Positions 58,934 to 64,000 of a stretch of 64,000 bases of DNA are shown in pieces. The stretch is from DTPS01 sp049591295. Its GTDB lineage: Bacteria; Acidobacteriota; UBA4820; DSQY01. How positions within the stretch are numbered: the stretch's first letter is position 1; each line of letters opens with the position of its first letter. Made by a program: the position numbers and the translations under genes. Under the pieces are notes generated by a model. That model did not search any database. It was not told the DNA's origin and was given only the letters and a program-made list of their open reading frames with translations. The stretch is from positions 17,955 through 81,954 of the forward strand of contig JBAWEQ010000202.1 in the NCBI GenBank assembly GCA_049591295.1, given 5' to 3'.

Positions 58934-61819
58934 TCAGGATTGCCCCCATCCGCCGATGCTTACCCTCAACAGCTCCCCCGTCTTGCCCCGGAAGAGGAGA
59001 TAGCCGGCCTCAAGCCCTTTGCGGTACAGCATGCCGGTCAATTCCACGTCCCGCTTGCAGTATTGCTCGATGAGGTCGAAGCGCCCCTCCCTGTACCACT
59101 GGACCGACTGGATGCCGTCGGCCGACTTGGACTCGCCGAAATTGGACTCGGCCAGGCTCGCCAGGGAGAGCCGGAAGCCCAACCTGCCCTTCAGCACCTC
59201 CAGGAGGTCCAGCGTCCGGACCTGGCGCAGGTCTCGCGAGGTGTAGGGCCGGACCACCTCCAGGTCGAACCGGTTGATGTTGAACCCGATCACCAGCGGC
59301 GACTCCAGCAGATCCTCGACCAGCTCTCCGGCTTCCTCCTCAAAATAGGTCCGCCAGGCGTCCCGGTCCAGGTCCCAGGTCACCGCCAGGGCCAGCCCCA
59401 GGGCCCGGATGTTGCCCCAGCCGCCCACCTCTCCGGCCAGCCTCTGGGTCTCCACGTCCCAGACGAGCCGGCCAGGGGCGATCCGGCGTTTCTGGGGCCG
59501 ATGGCTGGGGCGCTCCGCGGGCGCCTCCGCAGGGGGCTGGACTGGGGAGAGCACGTCCAAGGGAAGCCTCCCCTCGAGAACGTCCGCGATGGCGAGGGCC
59601 GCCGCCTTGTCCAGGGGCTTGTTGCCGTTGCCGCACTTGGGCGATTGGATGCACGCCGGACAACCCAGCTCGCAGGGGCAGTCGCGCACCACGCGCGCCG
59701 TGGCCTCCAGCAGGGACTCGAAGAGATCGTACCCCTTGCGGCAGAGCCCGGCCCCGCCGGGATAGCCGTCGTAGATGAAGACGGCTGGCCCTCCCACCTG
59801 CGGGTGGAGCGGGTAGCTGATCCCTCCGAGATCCCAGCGGTCAGCCAGGGCCAGCAGGGGAAAGATGCCGATGAGAGCGTGTTCGAGGGCGTGAATGCCC
59901 CCCATGAGGTGCAGACCCCGCCCGCTGAGCAGCCCCGTGATCCCCGGCGGGATCGAGATCCAGAGCCCCTCCGTTTCCAGGATCAGCGGAGGCGCTTCCA
60001 GGGGCGTTTCGGCGAAAGCCTCGCCCCCGGCCATTTTCCTCTTAACGAAGGAGTGCAGGATCTCGGTGACCTTCAGGCGGCCCAGGCTCAGTTGGTAAGC
60101 GCCGGCGGGCCGACTCGCGGTCACCTCGATGATTTCCGTCTCCTTGTCGCTGTGCACCTCCGTGTAGTAATCGGTGTGCACGGCCTCCACCACCACCTTC
60201 CTGTCCTTGGGGATCAGCGAGACGGCCCGAAAGGTCTGGCCCTGGTGGAGGTAGATGGCCCCCTCGTGGCACTCGCGGTAGACCCTGTGGCCGTCCACGT
60301 TGCCCACCGCCTTGCCGGAGGCGAGCTGGATGGTGAACCCCTCGCCGATGGTCCGGAGGTTCACCTCGCGGTGCGGGTTCCGGCGCAGGGAGTGCCAGTG
60401 GGTCCCGGGGGCGTCCAGGAGCAGTTCGCCGCGTTCATCCAGCGCCTCCAGGGCCTCCCGTTCCGCTCCGCTGGAGGGGATGGCCGCATCCTCCAGGGGA
60501 AGCTCCCGGGCCGCACAGAGCAGGTGCGAGGCTACGATGTGGGGATTCGCCGGGTCCAAGACCAGTTCCTCCATCCGCCGGTCCAGCAACTGGTCGGGAT
60601 GGGCCACGAAGTACTGGTCCAGGGCATCGGGCATGGCGATCAAGAAGATGTCCGCCTCCCTCTCGCCACGCCCCACCCTGCCCATGCGCTGATGCAGGGA
60701 GATGAGCGAGCCCGGATACCCGACCAGGATGCACGCGTCGAGGCCTCCCACGTCGATGCCCGTCTCCATCGCGGACGTGCTCACCACGCCGAGCAGGGAT
60801 CCGTCGAAGAAGGACTGCTCTATCTTCCGCCTCTCGGAGGGAAGAAAGCCGGCCCTGTAAGAGGAAACGCTCTTGCGGTAGGCGGGATTCCTCTGGCAGA
60901 GCCACGAGTAGACCAGCTCCGTCACCCGGCGCGCCTTGGTGAAGGCAAGGGTTCGCGCCCCTTCGGCCAGCAGACGGTCCATTACCTCGCAGGCGAGCGT
61001 GTAGGGGCTGCCGCTGGCGTTCATCAGGAAAAGCCGCCGGCCCGGCCTGGGGGCCCCACTCACCTCCGTCAGGGCCGCCTCCCGCCCCGTCAGCCGGCGG
61101 TAGAAGTCCAACGGAGAGGCCATGGTGGCCGAGGTCGCCACCCAGAGAGGACGGGCCCCTTCGTGTTCGAGGATCCTCTGGGTCCGCTTCAGGACGTGGT
61201 GAACGTGGGCGCCGAACACGCCCCGGTAGACGTGCGCCTCATCCAGCACCAGCGCGCTCAATCGGCGGAAGAAGGGCGTCCAGTTTTCGCAGTAGGCGAG
61301 AAAGGCGAGGTGCAGCATGTCCGGGTTGGTGAAGAGCACCGGCGGCGGGTCCTTCTGGAGCTTCCGGCGCTGGCCGGAGGGGGTGTCCCCGTCGTAGATG
61401 GCCGCCGAGAAACCCTCAAAGCCTAGGCGTCCGGCCAACTCGTTCAATTTGATGCACTGGTCCTGGGCGAGTGCCTTATAGGGGTAGAGGAAGAGGGCCC
61501 TCGCCGAGGGGTCCTTCAGCCAGGCATCCAGGGCCGCCACTTGGTAGATGAGGCTCTTGCCGCTGGCCGTGGGAGTGCAGACCAGCAGGTCCCGGCCGGA
61601 GAGGAGGTGCTCGATGCCCTCCACCTGGTGGGAATAGAGACGGGCGAGGCCAACTCCCTCAAGGGCTCTCCGCAGGTCGGGGTGGAGACCCTCCGGCAGG
61701 GCCGCTCTCCGCCCTCCGCTGGCCGGCAGGTCGTAGCGGGCGCGGATGTTGGTACCCAGCTCTGGATCGTTCTGAGGGTCTGCAAGAAAGGCGGCTCTGG
61801 GGGCCCTCGCGCGTCGCAC
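58934..61819 (-). CDS. DEAH helicase with DUF1998/MZB domain fused to a DEDDy exonuclease (MrfA-MrfB-like)
   Basis: The 961-residue protein has a superfamily 2 helicase core: CTPTASGKS (81-89), DEAH (193-196) and SAT (230-232). It has a second RecA domain with HQRMGRVGRGE, and a C-terminal DUF1998 region with cysteines 714, 716, 720, 723 and 729. After an Arg/Pro linker comes a DnaQ-like exonuclease domain (about 784-945) with D788-x-E790, NRFD (Asp852) and Y920-x3-D924, the DEDDy set. In Bacillus the helicase MrfA and exonuclease MrfB are separate neighbouring genes that repair mitomycin damage; here they appear as one chain. Start is GTG at 61819 behind AAAGGATTCCACC. Confidence 0.85.
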   Translation of the reverse strand: MRRARAPRAAFLADPQNDPELGTNIRARYDLPASGGRRAALPEGLHPDLRRALEGVGLARLYSHQVEGIEHLLSGRDLLVCTPTASGKSLIYQVAALDAWLKDPSARALFLYPYKALAQDQCIKLNELAGRLGFEGFSAAIYDGDTPSGQRRKLQKDPPPVLFTNPDMLHLAFLAYCENWTPFFRRLSALVLDEAHVYRGVFGAHVHHVLKRTQRILEHEGARPLWVATSATMASPLDFYRRLTGREAALTEVSGAPRPGRRLFLMNASGSPYTLACEVMDRLLAEGARTLAFTKARRVTELVYSWLCQRNPAYRKSVSSYRAGFLPSERRKIEQSFFDGSLLGVVSTSAMETGIDVGGLDACILVGYPGSLISLHQRMGRVGRGEREADIFLIAMPDALDQYFVAHPDQLLDRRMEELVLDPANPHIVASHLLCAARELPLEDAAIPSSGAEREALEALDERGELLLDAPGTHWHSLRRNPHREVNLRTIGEGFTIQLASGKAVGNVDGHRVYRECHEGAIYLHQGQTFRAVSLIPKDRKVVVEAVHTDYYTEVHSDKETEIIEVTASRPAGAYQLSLGRLKVTEILHSFVKRKMAGGEAFAETPLEAPPLILETEGLWISIPPGITGLLSGRGLHLMGGIHALEHALIGIFPLLALADRWDLGGISYPLHPQVGGPAVFIYDGYPGGAGLCRKGYDLFESLLEATARVVRDCPCELGCPACIQSPKCGNGNKPLDKAAALAIADVLEGRLPLDVLSPVQPPAEAPAERPSHRPQKRRIAPGRLVWDVETQRLAGEVGGWGNIRALGLALAVTWDLDRDAWRTYFEEEAGELVEDLLESPLVIGFNINRFDLEVVRPYTSRDLRQVRTLDLLEVLKGRLGFRLSLASLAESNFGESKSADGIQSVQWYREGRFDLIEQYCKRDVELTGMLYRKGLEAGYLLFRGKTGELLRVSIGGWGQS

Positions 61820-61863
61820 GGTGGAATCCTTTGCCCGGAGGCTCACGCCGCCCGCGGCGGGAG

Positions 61864-62301
61864 CTACTCCTCGACCTGCAGCATCTTGCGGAAGTAGAGG
61901 ATGTCCCCGCGCTTTTCGTAGCCTTCGGCCTCGAAGAGCTCCATGCTGGCTTCGTTCCAATCTTCGATGAGGCAACAGCAGAGGACCCTCTGCCGCTTTC
62001 GGAAGACCTGCTCGCAGTAGTCCACCAGCGCCTTGGCGACACCCTTGCGGCGGTAGGCGGGACGGACGGCCATCCGGTTGATCCAGCCCTTGCGGCCATC
62101 GTCGGTGCCCAGGGCCACGCCTATCATGGCCTCGCCCACGAATGCGCCCACGAGGAAGGTCGAGCCGCCCGCCAGCTCCTGGGTCATGAGGCCGATGGAA
62201 TCTCTTCCCTTCGGCTTGAAGGGAAGGCCCGATTCCTTCCAGAGCGAGAACACGTCGATGAGATCGTTGGCGCCCAGGGGGCGCAGCTTCAATCCTTCCA
62301 T
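61864..62301 (-). CDS. GNAT-family N-acetyltransferase
   Basis: The 145-residue product has the GNAT core. The acetyl-CoA loop is MAVRPAYRRKGVAKAL (R-x-x-G-x-A), preceded by a beta strand and followed by LFEAEGYEKRG. Substrate (amine, peptide N-terminus or small molecule) is unknown. The ATG at 62301 follows CAGGAGAGGTCAGGGC; longer upstream frames are rejected. It lies in an operon: TusA-like gene 53 bp upstream, helicase fusion 44 bp downstream. Confidence 0.85.
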   Translation of the reverse strand: MEGLKLRPLGANDLIDVFSLWKESGLPFKPKGRDSIGLMTQELAGGSTFLVGAFVGEAMIGVALGTDDGRKGWINRMAVRPAYRRKGVAKALVDYCEQVFRKRQRVLCCCLIEDWNEASMELFEAEGYEKRGDILYFRKMLQVEE

Positions 62302-62354
62302 GCCCTGACCTCTCCTGGCCGAGGCCGGCCGCATCCGCCTTGGGGCGCGGGGCC

Positions 62355-62624
62355 TCAGCCCTGCTTCCGACGCAGGAAACTGCGCACCACGCGGCCCTCC
62401 TGCCGGTATCCGAGCCACTCGTGGCCGGTGCTCGCGCACAGAGCCGGGAAATCCGCCTTCACGCCCTGGTCGTCGGCCAGCACCTCCAGAAGCTGGCCGG
62501 GCCTCATTCCCGTCAACTGCGCCGAGGTTTTCACGACGGGCAGCGGACAGAGAAGACCGCGCAGGTCCAGGAGGAGGTCACCAGAGCCTGGGCTGGGGGG
62601 TTCGCTCCTCTTCGTCTCCACCAC
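62355..62624 (-). CDS. TusA-family sulfurtransferase-like protein
   Basis: The 89-residue product has the TusA signature LRGLLCPLPVVKT with Cys26 as the sulfur carrier. It then has LEVLADDQGVKADFPALC and the C-terminal EGRVVRSFLRRK. TusA-type proteins relay sulfur for tRNA thiolation, molybdenum cofactor or other uses. The start is a GTG at 62624 with AGAGG 6 bases ahead; the gene overlaps the YhaM-like gene by 47 bp, so the pair is strongly coupled. Confidence 0.85.
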   Translation of the reverse strand: MVETKRSEPPSPGSGDLLLDLRGLLCPLPVVKTSAQLTGMRPGQLLEVLADDQGVKADFPALCASTGHEWLGYRQEGRVVRSFLRRKQG

Positions 62625-63678
62625 GCTGCACCTCTTCAGCCTGGGCCGGCCCCGCCGGTTCTGCGTTTCGCCGTGCGCTTCCGTCGCCTCCGTCGGGGCG
62701 GACCCGATAATAGCTCTTGCGGATGGGCCCGTTCCAGGGCGATGTAAATTCGCCGGCGGCCCCCGTCTCGTCCGCCCCCTCCAGCGCCGTCAGGCAGTGC
62801 TGGAGCTTGGCGTCCAGGTTATCCAGGTGATGAAAGAAGATGGCCTCCGGGGTAGAGGGATCGGCGGCGCTCCCGAAGCCCAGGTTGCGATCCCCCTGGT
62901 GGCTGAGCACCAGGTGAACGAGATGGCGCCGCTTCTCCTCCGGGAAGCCGAGACAGCCGTCACACAGCCGCTCGGTCAGCTTCGCACCCATGTAGATGTG
63001 GCCCAGGAGCTTGCCGTCGGTGGTGTACTCGAAGCCGGGATCGGAAGAGATCTCGTAGACCTTGCCGATGTCGTGCAGGAAGCAGCCGCAGAGGAGAAGG
63101 TCCACGTTCAGCCCGGGGTAGTTGGGGGCGAGGGCGCGAACGCCTCTGGCCAGGGAGAGGGAGTGCTCCAGCAGCCCCCCGATCCAGGGATGGTGGATGG
63201 CCTTGGCCGCGGGCCCGGCGCAGAGGAGGGGGAAGGCCTCCTCATCGGCCAGGAGGCTCTCCAGCAGGGCACGGTAGTGTGCGTCCTGCATGGATCGGAT
63301 GAGACCCTTAAACTCCACGGCCATCTCGTCGGTGGTTCGACGACTGCGCGGCGCGAACAGAGAGGGGTCCACCGAGCCGCGCTCGACGGGCCAGACAGCC
63401 TGGAGGTTGAGCTGCGTCGAGCCCTGGAAGGCGTCCACTCTAGCCCTCAGGCGGATGGGTCCCCCGGGTTTGAGCGCGGGCTCGCTCGCCGCCACCCGCC
63501 CGCTCTTGCCGCCGGCGCTGTCCCAGAGCTTTCCGGACATGGACCCGCTGGCATCCTGGAAGGTGCCCTCCCAGTAGGGATCCCCGTTCTTCGTCTTGCG
63601 CACCGCCCCCGAGACCAGCCAGAGAACTCCCTCGAAGCTCTCACCCTCCCGCAGGCCGCGCAGGCCTTCCTGATTCAT
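62578..63678 (-). CDS. YhaM-like 3'-5' exoribonuclease (OB + HD domains)
   Basis: The 366-residue product has an N-terminal OB-fold nucleic-acid-binding domain (about 15-100) and an HD metal-dependent hydrolase domain (about 150-300). The HD motifs are HHPWIGGLLEHSL (162-174), CFLHDIGKV with His202-Asp203, and HLVLSHQGD. Length and domain order match YhaM/CBF1-type 3'-5' exonucleases acting on RNA and single-stranded DNA. A low-complexity tail of 40 residues is added at the C-terminus. It is the first gene of the minus-strand operon running to 57535; ATG follows GCAGGAGGAGAAG. Confidence 0.9.
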   Translation of the reverse strand: MNQEGLRGLREGESFEGVLWLVSGAVRKTKNGDPYWEGTFQDASGSMSGKLWDSAGGKSGRVAASEPALKPGGPIRLRARVDAFQGSTQLNLQAVWPVERGSVDPSLFAPRSRRTTDEMAVEFKGLIRSMQDAHYRALLESLLADEEAFPLLCAGPAAKAIHHPWIGGLLEHSLSLARGVRALAPNYPGLNVDLLLCGCFLHDIGKVYEISSDPGFEYTTDGKLLGHIYMGAKLTERLCDGCLGFPEEKRRHLVHLVLSHQGDRNLGFGSAADPSTPEAIFFHHLDNLDAKLQHCLTALEGADETGAAGEFTSPWNGPIRKSYYRVRPDGGDGSARRNAEPAGPAQAEEVQRGGDEEERTPQPRLW

Positions 63679-63892
63679 CTTCTCCTCCTGCCGCCGAGTC
63701 TAGCACACGAGACGGATCAAAAAGCGGCGCTCCTCGTGCCACCTGGCCCCCCCGTTGCCGGAATGACCGGCCATCACGAACGAGTTGGCAAGGTGACGAT
63801 TCGACCCACGGCTATTGTTTTCAGACTCTTATTGAAATTAATGCGGTTGGCATAACAATTTCATGTTGGGCAGCGAAAGGAGGTCCTTCACC

Positions 63893-64000
63893 ATGAAGAC
63901 CAAACTTGCCAAGCTGCTCGGAGGCGCTACCCTGGCGGCGATGGTGGGCCTCTCCCCTGCCTTGCTCGCCGCACAAGTTTCCAGGGCCTTTCCCAAGGCT
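63893..64000 (+). CDS. Exported protein, N-terminus only (cut by window end)
   Basis: ATG at 63893 follows a near-perfect ribosome binding site GAAAGGAGGTCCTTCACC. The 36 visible codons encode a signal peptide (KTKLAKLLGGATLAAMVGL SPALLAA, cleavage likely after residue 26) and the first mature residues (QVSRAFPKA). The upstream 150 bp are the most AT-rich of the window and contain TTGGCA-N6-TTTCA (63847-63863), close to a sigma-54 promoter, and TTGAAA (63832-63837). Strong translation signals suggest an abundant envelope protein. Nothing more can be said about its fold. Confidence 0.7.
   Translation, partial: MKTKLAKLLGGATLAAMVGLSPALLAAQVSRAFPKA

Noticed and set aside
58895..61426. 843-codon plus-strand frame opposite the helicase fusion
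   Set aside because: Antisense shadow of a gene with helicase and exonuclease motifs; its product shows no domain.

Overview
The window is about 64 kb of high-GC (roughly two thirds G+C) chromosomal DNA from a diderm bacterium. It is densely packed with short operons on both strands. An outer membrane is implied by a lipid A aminoarabinose (arn) operon, an OmpA-domain protein and a BamA/TamA-like outer-membrane beta-barrel. Exported S41, S46 and S53 peptidases, a kumamolisin-type protease with an Ig-like tail, a three-gene transhydrogenase and YhaM-type RNase/helicase genes together look like Acidobacteriota (Holophagae/Thermoanaerobaculia-like). That assignment is an inference from gene content only; no rRNA or tRNA gene was seen.

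Layout. 1-3.9 kb: a truncated membrane protein, a secreted S41 peptidase, a cupin, a 39-residue Lys-rich protein and a small membrane protein, separated by repeat-rich intergenic DNA. 4.0-7.1 kb: a type III polyketide synthase, FAD oxidoreductase and methyltransferase cluster. 7.6-10.1 kb: an OmpA-domain protein preceded by a 54-residue exported protein, then a Gly-rich secreted protein whose upstream region carries two 107-bp structured repeats. 10.1-11.6 kb: gene-poor and repeat-bearing. 11.6-15.9 kb: nitronate monooxygenase-like flavoprotein, YaiI/DUF188 protein, S46 dipeptidyl-peptidase. 16-18.8 kb: pntA1-pntA2-pntB. 19-27.3 kb: serine hydrolase, SYLF protein, TauE/DUF1634 pair, a cytidylate-kinase-like/BON fusion, an MFS exporter and a C45 hydrolase. 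27.4-36 kb: BaiN-type flavoprotein, divergent acetate kinase, S53 protease, LOG protein and a permuted papain-fold (C92) protein. 36-45 kb: three SDRs, NRDE protein, O-methyltransferase, a second cytidylate-kinase-like protein, Ddl, IspG and CorA.

45.3-53.8 kb is a seven-gene Ara4N operon: two ArnT-like transferases, ArnB, ArnC, ArnA split into separate formyltransferase and decarboxylase genes, and ArnD. Active-site residues of both ArnA halves are conserved. ArnE/ArnF and Ugd are not in the window. 53.8-63.7 kb is minus-strand: VOC protein, type II NADH dehydrogenase, outer-membrane barrel, then a five-gene run (YhaM-like RNase, TusA-like, GNAT, a 961-residue helicase-exonuclease fusion resembling MrfA joined to MrfB, and an SRPBCC-epimerase fusion). 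The window ends inside an exported protein gene.

The most unusual items are the MrfA-MrfB-like fusion, the split-ArnA operon with duplicated ArnT, the tandem structured repeats upstream of the Gly-rich secreted protein, the kinase-BON fusion, and an acetate kinase with altered N-terminal residues. Starts were chosen by Shine-Dalgarno match, signal peptide position and gene overlap. Residue numbers are counted from those starts.
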